From the NCBI GenBank assembly GCA_020543525.1, contig JAHYIO010000011.1, positions 1 through 64,000 on the forward strand: DNA of 64,000 bases. The letters are read 5' to 3'. The stretch's first letter is position 1. Every line of letters begins with the position of its first letter. Made by a program: the position numbers and the translations under genes. The DNA comes from Coriolopsis trogii (Eukaryota > Basidiomycota > Agaricomycetes > Polyporales > Polyporaceae). The notes under the pieces are model-generated. The model searched no databases. It worked only from the letters and a program-made list of their open reading frames with translations, and was not told where the DNA came from. This document shows, in pieces, positions 34,347-45,219 of the stretch.

Positions 34347-35585
34347 CTATGCTCGCTGGCATGTTGTATCTAGCTGCGCGCGTGCGGGATGGGAGAGTGC
34401 GACACGCCTCGTCAAAAGCAAAGGGTCGAACAGTGAGATCAGCTCCCCGATACTCGCATCCCGGAACCGCCTCGGGTCCACCCTCTGTGTCCTTCGACCC
34501 GCAACGCTGCTCTCCCCGAACAACGTGGGATACACGACCCTATCGCCGCCCACCAGCCAGCGCCCGGCCTGATTGTGGAACTCCATACCCTCGAGCGCGC
34601 CAACAAGGAGAACGCGGAGAGATGTTGTCGCGCACCACGCTGACGGACCGCTTTCTCCCACGGGAACCACCTTCCCAAACACGTACGGGCGTGAGGGTGC
34701 ACGCCGACCGGCAGCTTCAGAGCGGGAGGATGTGCAGACACATGCGCACACCCACGGTGCCGCATCCGAGTCTTCGACAACCTCTGCGCCGTAGTCCGAG
34801 TCGCGCGTGCTCGTCCAGCGCCCCGCCCCAGGTATGGCGGACCACTTGTGTATCACAAGTACAGGCGTTTTGGGGGTAACGAGAGAGAGCGCGTCTCTCA
34901 TACCTGCCAGCTGGGACCACGGTATCACGGCAGGACGCTCTGTCCTCGCTCCCGAGTGGGAGTCTGAGCTCGGCGGGCCACGGAGGATGTCAACGAGATG
35001 CTCGAGTCCAGCTGGGAGGACGATGACCGCCTTGGCATGCCCGATGAGCCTTCGGAGGCAGGATCGGGTGTACCAGGCGACGTCGACGGGTTCGTCGAGC
35101 ATGAGACAGAGGGCGTCGAGCCATACGTAAGGACAGCCCTCGCGCTGCGACGTCTCACAGACGTAGTGGAGGACGTCCCAGGAGATCCTGACTGTCCGGT
35201 GAAGACCGGGATGGGGTGAGTAGGGTGGTGCGAGCCCGCTGACCTGGAAACAATGCGTCCCAGATGTGCGGCGGGTAGGAATATCGGAGTCCCAGAGGTG
35301 GTATATGGCGCTGTAGGGTAGAGGGCGGTCGGGGCGCGGATCGCCGCTGTATTCGTAGACGACGAGGGCGCGGTGTTGAAGCCACGCTTGGCAGTGTATG
35401 AGACGGAAGCATCGAGGAGTGGCGGCGCAGTCGAGAGTGTAGGAGGCGATTAGGGGTGCGTCATCAGCCTGGATAGATGGTATTTGTGCTCCTGAAATCT
35501 GGGCACGCGTGTCGTGCGTAATGACCTGCCAGGTTCGGGGTTCATAAGATGTGGCGTGACGAAGAGAGGGTTCGTACCGCTCCAT
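34347..35585 (-). CDS. Divergent HET-domain-like protein
   Basis: Single-exon frame of 412 aa from ATG 35585. The segments YSAIYHLWDS, then SWDVLHYVCETS, then YVWLDALCLMLDEPVDVAW and LIGHAKAVIVLPAG follow the order of the fungal heterokaryon-incompatibility (HET) domain: Y-LSY..WG, the 'W-D-CI-Q' core and the 'iY-A--v' helix. The usual Asp-x-x-Cys-Ile core is altered to DALCLML. HET proteins trigger cell death on non-self recognition; this copy is divergent and such a role is inference. The C-terminal half is unrecognised. Confidence 0.55.
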   Translation of the reverse strand: MERYEPSLRHATSYEPRTWQVITHDTRAQISGAQIPSIQADDAPLIASYTLDCAATPRCFRLIHCQAWLQHRALVVYEYSGDPRPDRPLPYSAIYHLWDSDIPTRRTSGTHCFQVSGLAPPYSPHPGLHRTVRISWDVLHYVCETSQREGCPYVWLDALCLMLDEPVDVAWYTRSCLRRLIGHAKAVIVLPAGLEHLVDILRGPPSSDSHSGARTERPAVIPWSQLAGMRDALSLVTPKTPVLVIHKWSAIPGAGRWTSTRDSDYGAEVVEDSDAAPWVCACVCTSSRSEAAGRRAPSRPYVFGKVVPVGESGPSAWCATTSLRVLLVGALEGMEFHNQAGRWLVGGDRVVYPTLFGESSVAGRRTQRVDPRRFRDASIGELISLFDPLLLTRRVALSHPARAQLDTTCQRA

Positions 35586-36353
35586 AATAAGTCGAGATTC
35601 GTATGAGACGAGGCAACGCAGTTTGGGTATAAGACGGATGGTGAACAAAAAGCATCAAACAAGAGGACCACCCCAGTTGTCTCAAGGCTTGACAATAAAA
35701 GAGCAGCATAAGATCCTGGGTGTAGTTATCATCTGCACAACTGCTCACTTACCCTTCCTGCGCGGCGCTGAGCGAGGAAATTAATCAATAGCAATAATTT
35801 GAATAGCAATAATTTGCGACTCGGAGAGCGACGAACAACAGCCTAGTATTGTGCAAGCTTGGGTCTGGTGGGTATTGTTGTTTCTATACAACGCATGCCT
35901 GAGCGTACTACTCACGAAGTTGATAGCAGCATATTTTTCAAATCTGCGAGAGGATGGCGGTGCGGCCCAAGTCGTACTAGTAGTAAGGGTTGCCTTCAGG
36001 GCGACAGGATGGGCGCTGAGCTGAGTCGTTCGAAGTGGGCTGGGAAGCTATGGCATATAGTGTGTAAGCGTCGTCCAAGTATCTGCTATAGATGCTCAGA
36101 AGAAGAACCCAGCGATATCAGCTCAAATTGAAGACTTTGATGATGAGGAAGATGAGGAAGCAGGCGCGAAACAATGAGCGGACAAGCGCCGACCCACCAC
36201 CAACAGGCGCCTCTCCTTGGGTGCGCACGTGCACGCCGCTAACACTTGGACTTGGTTGAGTTCAATCCGTACACTCGACTCATTGCATCCTCGCTCAGTG
36301 CATTCCTCATTGCCTGCCCCTGCTCTAGTGTTGTACATTAGGATTACATTGTC
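35586..36353. promoter_or_regulatory. Divergent promoter region, HET-like gene and family copy A
   Basis: No gene is seen. The two flanking genes point away from each other, so both promoters should lie here. Short direct repeats of AATAGCAATAATTTG occur near 35787-35815. Confidence 0.4.
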
Positions 36354-37126
36354 ATGACAGACATACACTTATCAGCCTTGCGCATTCCTGCCTTTGACGT
36401 GATCGTCTCTGGTTACCTCCTCGACCTGGACATGGTCAAGCACCTCTGCCTCCTCAACTACGGGATTCCCGAAGACTTGATCAAAAACGCTGGTCCCATT
36501 CAGGCGGCAAACTGCTACTTTTACGACCGAACAATCCTCGAGCCACCGTGTCTTGTCCCCATCACCTATCGCTTTCCGAATGACGAGTACAAGAAGGGCT
36601 GGATACTTACCGGCATGGCTGTGTGGATTCGTGCCGGCGCCACGCCTCCCAAACTCGCCTGGGACGCGGAGACACAGAGGTACTTGGAGACGTGGTTTCC
36701 ACGCAAGCTCTTGAAGATGAAGGAGTTCAAGGGCGTTCGGTTCCTCCAGACGCTCTGGCCACGAGAGGTCCCGAGTACGTCCCTACGCAATCCATCCATA
36801 ACCTTTGCCTGAACTGACGTTGTATACAGTATATGGTATTGTTGAAGATAGCTTGAAGTGGTGTACACCATCAGGTCACAAGTACCATGTGCAGAGACAG
36901 CAAGAATGGGTCGAGTTCGAGAAGAAGCGTGGTGTCGAAAACCCAGTCATTGTACGTCTTAGCTTTCCTGCTGATTGATCTTGCAACTGAAACACATGTT
37001 CCATTTATTTAGACTCCCCGCTTCCCAGTGAAGCTGCACTACAGAGTAGACCGGCGACAATCAGAATTGTGGGTGTGTTTCCGTTGCCACCCTCTCACTA
37101 TTGTTCACGGATCATATCACGTCTAG
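36354..37126 (+). CDS. Unknown ~200-aa subtelomeric family, copy A
   Basis: Three exons, 36354-36774 (421 nt), 36830-36951 (122 nt) and 37013-37126 (114 nt), give 218 aa. The conserved core shared by all copies is VI.GYLLD.DMVKHLCL then NYGIPE.LI.NAGP, followed by a variable patch, KKGW.LTG.AVW.RAG, WDAET..YLETWFPRK and LLKMKEFKGVRF.QT.WP. Exon 2 encodes a W..PSG motif then RQQEWVEFEKKRGVENP. Exon 3 starts TPRFPVKLHY. No signal peptide or membrane helix is visible, and I recognise no known domain. Unlike copies B and D, this copy has no nuclease-like partner beside it. Confidence 0.8.
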
Positions 37127-38108
37127 GCCTGCTGCTGAGTTGCAACTCACCTAAATCTCATCACATATGGCGGGTGTATGAATCTCCGCCTATTTGGTCA
37201 TATGATGTTGCGCCCTCCCGCTTTACCATTTTACCTTTTCTTTACTTGTAATTCACGTTCTGCTATATATTACCTGTGCTAGCTCAGTTTCTCCAAGTTT
37301 GGTGCCATCTCAAGATGAGCACCATCCCAAGACCATCATCTGAACAGCGTAGTCGCTCCGCACACACAGTCGGTCTCTCTGGATAAGGCACGGCGCTACC
37401 GGCTTGGCGGTGCTTGATTCACCGCGTTACAACGTGCAGCTGTTGTTCAGAGCAATCCTCATATGGTCTCTATATGAACTCGAACATGAGGCCTTGCTAT
37501 CTGAGAGCGGTGAAGGTAACTTCCCTTTCGTGGCAGTTTGCTTTTCTGTGCAAGACAATATGGGACGGCTGATTCACTGAGACTTTATATCGAGTTTGGA
37601 CCCACCGCCTTGGGGTGCACTGCATTGCTCTATGCTACTTGGATACCCCGTCCTCTACTGTTGAGTATTATCTCTCTAGTGCCTACGAATGGTCTTCACA
37701 AATGCACCGACTCCACGTGGACATTGACAGTGATTCGTCGAGGAGATGACGCCACAGTGCTCTTAACAATTTACAAGGTGTTAACGTGATTCGCGACTGA
37801 CATGGATAACATCTTCGACTGGCACTCAGACTCGTTGATGTATACATAGCGAAAGTGAGGCAAATTCGGTACCCGATCGCCCTCAGCCCGATATCTGGCA
37901 CCTAACCTCGTATAGCCCAGATATCTCTATTCATTCATTGCCACAATTGTACGCGTCACTCGGCCTTAGATGGCCAGCAGGATATGGAAGGAGACGCGGT
38001 ATAGCCACATAGTGAGTCTTATGCCCCAATACATATACTCCATAACCCGATACCAGTCCCCTGCGTTCACAACCTGGACACACCCCATCCCCGCTACGGA
38101 CGATTGCA
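37127..38108. other. Intergenic, nothing recognised
   Basis: About 1 kb with no supported gene, RNA or repeat. It presumably contains the 3' UTR of family copy A and the promoter of the large orphan gene that follows. Confidence 0.5.
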
Positions 38109-40778
38109 ATGACACCCACCTCCTCACACCACTCATTCAACGTCAAACTCGACGAGCACCAAGAGCTTGTCGTGTTCAAATCAGAGGATGCCTCGCAGAC
38201 GTCCATAGTATTTCCACGCGTGTGCAAGCCCACGTACATGGTGATAACATCTCACCTTTGTCGATATAACCGTTTCCTGCCCAGGGACGAAACACATACT
38301 ACGACCATGAATATGCAGCACGAGAGTTGTGGCGGACCAGACCGTGGAGGCCTGGAGAGCGTGGCGTGGCAGGTGGAGGAACTTGCCTTACCATTTACTG
38401 TATGCATATATCCTCTGCCGATCGTCCAGGCGGAACCCGATGACCCGAGCCTCACCTATGACCAATGCGGACCGTACGCCTTCCTCTCGCTTCCTGCTCT
38501 TGAGAATCAAGCGTCGCTTTCCGGCATCCACAACCGTATTCTCCAGAGACCAATGTGCACTCCAACACCGGACGGCTATCTCGCCGTCAATCTCCAAGTC
38601 TTTCTGCTAGCTTGCGAGGCTGCAGCAAAACAGGGACTCGAACGTCTCGTTGTCGAGCTGCCACTGACCGTCTTCTGTCAGTCGTCTGAGGGACTGGTGA
38701 GCGATGACGGTCTATACTCGTTGTTGCACCTCCGCGCGGTTTGCCACAACGCCGCCTCGGTCTTGGTTCTCGCCAAAGACGCATTCCGTCTATCAGACTT
38801 GCGAAAGGTCCGTGATGCTCCGGCCGCCCTACGCTCTGGCTGGGCGTGGCTGCGGTTGTGCTTCGCCGCCCCAGAGAACATTGTCCTCATTTCCAGGGGT
38901 GTTTCTCGAATGGGTCTACTCCTGCAACAAGGTATGTGCGACCGCTTTGTCCTGGCGAGGGGAAGACAAGTGCTCATAACACATTCTCTGACGTGCAGCA
39001 ACGGTACACAGCCTATTCAGCTTCGTAGGGTGGAGATACTACCACACTACAAGAGGACCGAGCTTGGGGACACGGTTAGTCACGTCGATGCATGCAAGTT
39101 GCTCCGTATCCGATTGCAAGATGCCACAGAGAGGACCGAGTCAGACGTCTGCATGATTAGCACCCGTCTGCTCTCGTTTCTCGAGGCTATCTTCCATTCA
39201 GAAGGGTCCTCGAGGTCGACCGTGCAGCCGCCTCGTCCATCGGACACAACTAAACCCAGCGCGGAGATGGTACAGAGGATCCTCAATCGCTGGTGGTACT
39301 ACACAACGTACATGATGCTCTACCACACGAGCAAGGATGGCACAAGGGCGCCACTCGCTTTCCGTGAACAGGCCATCAAAGAGGGTATCCTGTCCCGGCC
39401 GTTCTCCTCACTGACGCAAGGTCAATCACACCTGTCGCTCATCCTATGCGTTGCTCTCGGCATGGAGATGCCAGGAGCGAGGCGCGCCTCCGCTGACCCT
39501 CACATCGACGTTGCCAGTAAAAGCATCTCCACTGTCCACTTATCTTCAGGAGAGGTGAGCGCACCCTCCAACGTCCCACCAGTCTCTTCCTACTCGGGCA
39601 GAACGGAAGAGCTCATGAATGGTTCTCAGCGCGTGGTCTTTGACATCGTCCAAAGACAACTGGCACCCGGGAGGTGGATTTACCCTCGGTATGCAGGAGT
39701 CGTCACGGTGGTCGGGCCAGGATGTCCGGTATACTCGCCCCATCCGTTGTTCTTGCTCCCTGACGTGTCTCGGTCAGATATCGCGGATAGCATACACTTT
39801 GGAAACGTCGACCTACGCCCCGGCTGCACAGTGCTTGACCCAAAGAACCCATGGTACCATGTTCCATTGTTCAAAATCAAGATCCCTCACGGCCCTTTCC
39901 CCACTGCGAGCCACCCAACGATTTCGAATCGCATCCTGATCAAGGCGCAGACAGTCGCGCTCGAGACGCTTGCCGTTCTTGAGGGTGGTAAGCTCTGGAG
40001 CAGCTCTGCAGCGCTCCTCGTGGGCACCAAGGCCGGCAACCTGCTCCCCCGGCCGCTCGACATGCCCAAGCATCCTAACAAGTACCTCATCATTCCGTTC
40101 GAGCGGCGGGCCCAGCTCAATCTCTGCGAGTCGTACCTCGGACGCAGGACTCACGAGGAGCTCGCGAAGGACCTGCCTGCACGTGAGGCTGACCCAGACA
40201 ACAAATCCATGACGATGCTGGTTCTGCGCAGGGTGGAGGGCGGCGAGCTGGAGAGATATGCCTCTCTATGCGTCTTCCGCCAGACGTACGACTGGTGGGG
40301 TAAGATGCGGCATATCGCAGAGGAGAGGGAGCTCGAGATGGAGACGCCGTACGAGCCCGATCCTGTTCCGCCTCGCAGCGCTCAGCCCATGGTATACCGG
40401 GATCTAAGGCCGGGCAGGGAAAGACCTGTCACTCACCTCTTCCTGGACCGTTCAAGGTACACGCCGGCAAGCGACAACGCAGTTGAACGTCGTATGGGTC
40501 GTGATCAGCATGTTGCATTGCTGTCACAAGGACGGAGCCACAGCGTGCCCCCCACCAGGTACACACAGGATGACCAGACTCCGACACGTCAAAAAAGTCC
40601 TTCAGGTCGAGGCTCGCGACTTGGTAGATCGGTAGGGATGGCTTCGAGCAGCGTTCCCCAACGCCCCCGCCCTCACGATGCCAGTCCGAGCCCCTTCCGC
40701 ACAGATACCTTGCTCATTAGCGGATCTCATTTTGTTGAGATGCTCCGTAACCTAGAGAACCACAGCAGTAACGAGTGA
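38109..40778 (+). CDS. Large single-exon orphan protein, 889 aa
   Basis: An uninterrupted 889-codon frame from ATG 38109 (MTPTSSHHSFNVKLDEHQEL). Composition and codon use are those of a real protein: folded-looking segments (for example FLLACEAAAKQGLERLVVEL, MVQRILNRWWYYTTYMML) run to about residue 770. The tail is basic and Ser/Pro/Arg-rich (RQKSPSGRGSRLGRS), likely disordered. No catalytic motif, membrane helix or repeat was recognised. Absence of introns contrasts with its neighbours and could mean retro-origin or a transposon-derived gene. Confidence 0.7.
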   Translation: MTPTSSHHSFNVKLDEHQELVVFKSEDASQTSIVFPRVCKPTYMVITSHLCRYNRFLPRDETHTTTMNMQHESCGGPDRGGLESVAWQVEELALPFTVCIYPLPIVQAEPDDPSLTYDQCGPYAFLSLPALENQASLSGIHNRILQRPMCTPTPDGYLAVNLQVFLLACEAAAKQGLERLVVELPLTVFCQSSEGLVSDDGLYSLLHLRAVCHNAASVLVLAKDAFRLSDLRKVRDAPAALRSGWAWLRLCFAAPENIVLISRGVSRMGLLLQQGMCDRFVLARGRQVLITHSLTCSNGTQPIQLRRVEILPHYKRTELGDTVSHVDACKLLRIRLQDATERTESDVCMISTRLLSFLEAIFHSEGSSRSTVQPPRPSDTTKPSAEMVQRILNRWWYYTTYMMLYHTSKDGTRAPLAFREQAIKEGILSRPFSSLTQGQSHLSLILCVALGMEMPGARRASADPHIDVASKSISTVHLSSGEVSAPSNVPPVSSYSGRTEELMNGSQRVVFDIVQRQLAPGRWIYPRYAGVVTVVGPGCPVYSPHPLFLLPDVSRSDIADSIHFGNVDLRPGCTVLDPKNPWYHVPLFKIKIPHGPFPTASHPTISNRILIKAQTVALETLAVLEGGKLWSSSAALLVGTKAGNLLPRPLDMPKHPNKYLIIPFERRAQLNLCESYLGRRTHEELAKDLPAREADPDNKSMTMLVLRRVEGGELERYASLCVFRQTYDWWGKMRHIAEERELEMETPYEPDPVPPRSAQPMVYRDLRPGRERPVTHLFLDRSRYTPASDNAVERRMGRDQHVALLSQGRSHSVPPTRYTQDDQTPTRQKSPSGRGSRLGRSVGMASSSVPQRPRPHDASPSPFRTDTLLISGSHFVEMLRNLENHSSNE

Positions 40779-40799
40779 GCACACGTGTAATACAACGCG

Positions 40800-42729
40800 T
40801 TTCATACATACGGTGCAGCAAAGTCAACGTACACGTGTACATGATGGGAAAAAATGCGGTATGTTTGATGGTGCACGGTCCACCTTCATGTCCGCCATCT
40901 GATTCCCTGTGACATTGGCTAGACATGGTTACTGTACCTGCGCAGGAAGTCAGCATAGTCGATGCACGCATGGAGAAGGGAGCAAGCCTCTTCAAGAATC
41001 GACCGAAGCCCCTCAATACTCGACAGCGGTGCAACAAGAGACATACTGTGCTGGCGAACACAGGTCTGTGTGGTGACACGGACTGACCGCATCCCCACGA
41101 TGACAAGCTGACGTGTGTGACACACGGCAGCCTATATCAAGCCAAACGTGAGCATCTGAGAATCTCACGAAGGCGTACATGAGACGTCTCTTTCGACGCC
41201 TCACGCCTCATCCGAGCACCTCAGGACGCATCGGATGAGATCATCTCTCATCTCACTTTCGTGGAAGAGAGGAGATAGGCCACCAGACATGCGCACGAGC
41301 CGAGGGCGGCGATGGCATTCTCCGGCAACATGCAGACGAGCGCATGTTCGACGTTGGCCCCGGGTTGTCTCAAGCCGCTGCCACAGGAGGGGCCGACCTC
41401 CTGCATCCGAGCGTCCAATGGACGACGGGGATGTCGAGCGATAGGGCTGTTTCACATGCGGGCCGTGAAATCGTCGATTCCAGATCGCGACAGTGTGTCG
41501 TACTTGTACATTGATATGACGGGTGCACTCACCAGCATGCTCGATATTAGTGCGGCGTGGCTCTGGGATGTGGGTGGCCCGTGTGCAGATTCGTAGGAGC
41601 CATGTGAGATGAGTCGGGACAAGCAGGCAACTGGCCCCAGTACGACCGCAGGAAGGGAGGTGGTTCCAGGGTTGAGTGTCCAGGGCCGAGGGGGGAGGGG
41701 GGAGAGACATTTAAGACCATCGCAAATAGGCCCTTACCGCAGCTTCAAGAAGCAGGGCACATGGGATGCTCCCTGTGTGACGGAGCGCACGGCTTCTGAG
41801 TTCTATCGCCCTGATGTTTCCCAGTCGCATGACAAGCTTCACGTGGGGTTCCGAGTGACAGTGCTGGCAAGCCGTCCAGCTAGTAGTTGAGACGGATATG
41901 CAGGAGGTCGCGACATAGAAAAGACTCCATATGTGTCCAGGTGTTCTTGCATTGCAGGACCACATCGGCGACCGTGACCTTTCTCCATTCGGAAGCGTCA
42001 ACGGTCGGCATGTGTAGCAGGGGGCAAGGAGAGGGGAATGAGAGCATGAGCAACGTACAGGCAGACCTGCATGAACCGCGACGTCGAGCGTCGAGTGAGA
42101 GAAACAGGCGGCATCCGCGACAACTCGAGACCCGCTGATGGCAGGGCACCGCTTCGCGAGAGCATAACCATTGATAGCATTGGCCCCAAGTTCAAGACAG
42201 ACCTCCATTCTCACAGCGAGAGGCTCCTTTGCTAAATGATACCCGTCAGGCCCCGGGCACGAGGCACGGCTTGAAGGTGCAGTCGCAGAGATGAAGTCTA
42301 GGTCAGAGCATTGTGAGTCATGACAGCTGGCAAGGATGTAAGGCCTTGCTGATGATTGAAATGCGAAGGAGAGCTGAGATCGAATACTGTGGGGCGCGAG
42401 GGCAGCCTGCGGAAGAGTCCAGGACGGAGACAACAGCGCTCAGACTCTGAGTGCGCGCGGTCCCGTGATCTCCTGAGGTGAGGTCGCCGCCCAGTTCCTC
42501 TTTCACAGCCCGCGTATCAATTCATGATTCGGAAATGTTATTGTTTCGTCGAGGGGCAACGGCGGCGAGCCTGTCGCCGAGTCCCAGACATAAGAGGGAT
42601 CGGAGGCCGGACTGGTCGAATCGTCACCTCTCCGATAACACTGGGTGAGCGTTGGCGCCTCCGAGTTGGATACTACGCCTCTCTCAGCTGACCTGCGAAG
42701 GCAACTTCCACTCAAGTCTCTAGTACTTC
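40800..42729 (-). other. Probable multi-exon minus-strand gene, unresolved
   Basis: Several minus-strand frames look coding but were not joined with confidence. They include a 5'-side piece with CLELGANAINGYALAKRCP (about 42150-42210), one reading TVDASEWRKVTVADVVLQC then TWTHMESFLCRDLL (about 41890-42010), a segment with QPGANVEHALVCMLPENAIA (about 41300-41400) and a last one with SSIEGLRSILEEACSLLHA (about 40930-41020). The order suggests one gene reading toward 40.9 kb, perhaps an armadillo- or ankyrin-like, Cys-containing protein. That family guess is weak. Confidence 0.35.
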
Positions 42730-44571
42730 ATGATGCCCTTACCAAACCGCACCCCCCAGCTCGGAGATGTAGCAACCATCCGGCACATTTCGCGCACCTG
42801 GAACCACTCTCCTGAGTTCCTGAAGGAATGGTACGCTTCTATGAAGGAGAAGCGACTCCGGCTACTTAATCTCAGCAGGATGCATAAAAACGGATACGAC
42901 ACCATTCACTTAGTAGAATGGGATTTTTCCGTCTCGGGCCACCTCAACCGAGCCCAGCTTGTAGCGTTCCTCCAACACATGGGAGAGGAGCAGCGCTATT
43001 GCGTCGTTTCTGAGGGGAAGCCTCTCTTGTCTCCAACGAACCCATTTCCTTCCACAACATCCTACCGCATAGTTCTCCAGACCGTCTATGAATCATGTAT
43101 ACAACGCGGCGAGCAATTGGGCTTGGGCACACAGGTATGGATTTACGTACGGGACCTGTGCAGACTGCTCAAGCCACTAGGGGAAGACGAGGAATCTGCG
43201 TTGCTCAAGTTGCAGGAGGAAAATCATTGGTTCGAGGAGCATGGCATCGAACACATGCTGTACCAGTATGCACGGTACACATATTTATTTCCCCGTGGAC
43301 TGCACTTGGAACATGGTCTCCTTGCGTCCGGGTTGCATCACACCTCCAAAATAGAGTCCGGAAATCCGCTCACTCCCGAACGTTACATGGAGCTTCTGGC
43401 CAACCAAAACCCCGCGGAGAATGTGCTGGTTGTTCTTTATCACGATCCCGCGCGCGACATGGGCACGACGGTCCACGCGGGAGCCTTCAACTCGCCTACG
43501 AAGCAACACAGAGGTGCAGGACGCCATGTCGTAAACGTCCCTGCACCAGGATTGAAACTATACGCCGATTGGGATGACTGGTCCTACAAAGGACGGCCGC
43601 TCGCGACGGGCTCGCTAGTACCTTTCGAGATCATACCATTGAGGACACTCCTCGGCTTGACCTTCGAGTCTCATGTTTCGGGCCGTCTATACTATCACGG
43701 AATATCATTGACAAGAGATACGCGGGTACAGGAGCATGTCGTCACGGTGCTCGGGGAAGAATGGCGCGGATACGGGCGATTCATCCCCATGCGAGTAGGA
43801 AGGACGGCCCCGAAATCGTGCCTTGTTTCCGTAGTGCCTTCCTTGCCCCAAGCCGAGTCGTCCTACTTCGGAGACTCACAGTTGACTGCTCTGTATCAAG
43901 CAACCGTGTCAAAGACCAAGGGCGACCGAACGCAATATCTGCAAGCCCTGTTCAGATTGGGGATGCTGTCGGGTTGGGGCAAACCGCCTGACTCGCGCTG
44001 CGTTGAATTAACGTCGAGGTGGTTCTCTCTGGACACACGCGGCGCTGAAGTGACGTCGATGCTGTTGTCTCTGTATGCTCGCACTGGTGCAGAGCTCCCG
44101 AGTGTGACTCTCAAGTCGCACTTTGGTCAGATGTCGTTAATGACAGAATACATGATGGCCGGGGCACACCGGGATCGGCCTCTGCTGCAGGATTCTGAGG
44201 ACGACGAGACGAGCTTCGAGATGAGAAGAGCACTGCAGACATGCATGTTTGGAGTGTGTATCTTTGCCAAGCCCTGGGAGCCCTTCTCCATATATCCTGA
44301 CGTTTTCGATTCACCATTCCAGTTCGAACAAAGACGGCTTCAAGCTCACTGGTCAACGAACTTCCGTCTTCTCGGCGCAGGCACGAACACGTGGACCCTC
44401 AGATACCACCCAGGTTTCTCTTTAAGGCCCATTCAGGAGGTGGCTGGCTTCAGGGCGGCATGCATCAAGCTCACTGCCGATGCGTTGGGATTGACAGAAG
44501 CAAGACTGGTTGATGTCATCCTGGATCAGATAACTGTCATTTTGAAGTGGCTTACGGTCAAGCAAGAATAA
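42730..44571 (+). CDS. Single-exon orphan protein, 613 aa
   Basis: Continuous 613-codon frame from ATG 42730 (a second Met is adjacent). It begins with an amphipathic region (LKEWYASMKEKRLRLLNLSR) and is rich in aromatic residues and His throughout, with long folded-looking stretches (GIEHMLYQYARYTYLFPRGL, PGLKLYADWDDWSYKGRPL). No membrane helix, signal peptide or familiar motif is seen. Like the 889-aa gene 2 kb upstream, it lacks introns; the two might be related accessory genes, but I see no sequence similarity between them. Confidence 0.68.
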   Translation: MMPLPNRTPQLGDVATIRHISRTWNHSPEFLKEWYASMKEKRLRLLNLSRMHKNGYDTIHLVEWDFSVSGHLNRAQLVAFLQHMGEEQRYCVVSEGKPLLSPTNPFPSTTSYRIVLQTVYESCIQRGEQLGLGTQVWIYVRDLCRLLKPLGEDEESALLKLQEENHWFEEHGIEHMLYQYARYTYLFPRGLHLEHGLLASGLHHTSKIESGNPLTPERYMELLANQNPAENVLVVLYHDPARDMGTTVHAGAFNSPTKQHRGAGRHVVNVPAPGLKLYADWDDWSYKGRPLATGSLVPFEIIPLRTLLGLTFESHVSGRLYYHGISLTRDTRVQEHVVTVLGEEWRGYGRFIPMRVGRTAPKSCLVSVVPSLPQAESSYFGDSQLTALYQATVSKTKGDRTQYLQALFRLGMLSGWGKPPDSRCVELTSRWFSLDTRGAEVTSMLLSLYARTGAELPSVTLKSHFGQMSLMTEYMMAGAHRDRPLLQDSEDDETSFEMRRALQTCMFGVCIFAKPWEPFSIYPDVFDSPFQFEQRRLQAHWSTNFRLLGAGTNTWTLRYHPGFSLRPIQEVAGFRAACIKLTADALGLTEARLVDVILDQITVILKWLTVKQE

Positions 44572-44687
44572 GCTATATGTCTAACGAGAAAATATTTACG
44601 GTTTTACTGGATGTATTATCAGTCCCGTTGTTCTGGCGCTTCTGTCCTAAGTGGAAGAGAATAGCGCCCTAAAGGGATTAGGATTCG

Positions 44688-45066
44688 GTCCCAACTTAAA
44701 TCCACAGACCTACACGTCCCCCCCTGCATATGCAAAAGGTCATATTCGTACATTTTACATGCCTTGGAGCATAGCAAAAATACAAATTGAGAGAGAAAGG
44801 AGGAAATGGATGTGAACGCAGAGTACGAACAAACTGAGGGAATAGGTCGCATTACCATATCAGGAGTCGTAGCAGCAGGCGCGGGAAGGTGGGGATATGG
44901 AAGCGCCGAAAGCTAAGGGGGAGAGAAAGCATACGAATGGGGGGGAAATCAGAAAGCGTTGGAGGAAACCAGTATTTTTCCCAGTGTACGTGCAGCACAA
45001 GGGTGCTATGTATTGAGTTTGAGAGAGAACGGTGGGGCTGGGAAGTCCCTGGATTTAAGTTGGGAC
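44688..45066. repeat. 379-bp segment bounded by a 17-bp perfect inverted repeat
   Basis: GTCCCAACTTAAATCCA at 44688-44704 and its exact complement at 45050-45066 bound a segment with no gene. The identity does not extend far on either side and no clear target duplication is visible. It may be a small non-autonomous element or chance. Confidence 0.4.
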
Positions 45067-45219
45067 AGATGCCTCATCGCACGAGAACGAGCAGCAAAGG
45101 CGCGGACAGTTTCCTTATCGCCGATGACATTATATAGTTTAGCTTGACAGAATACGCAGAGAACATACAATCCGACGTTCTGGGTACATCCCATCGAATA
45201 CGACGCACCCAACGGCGCC

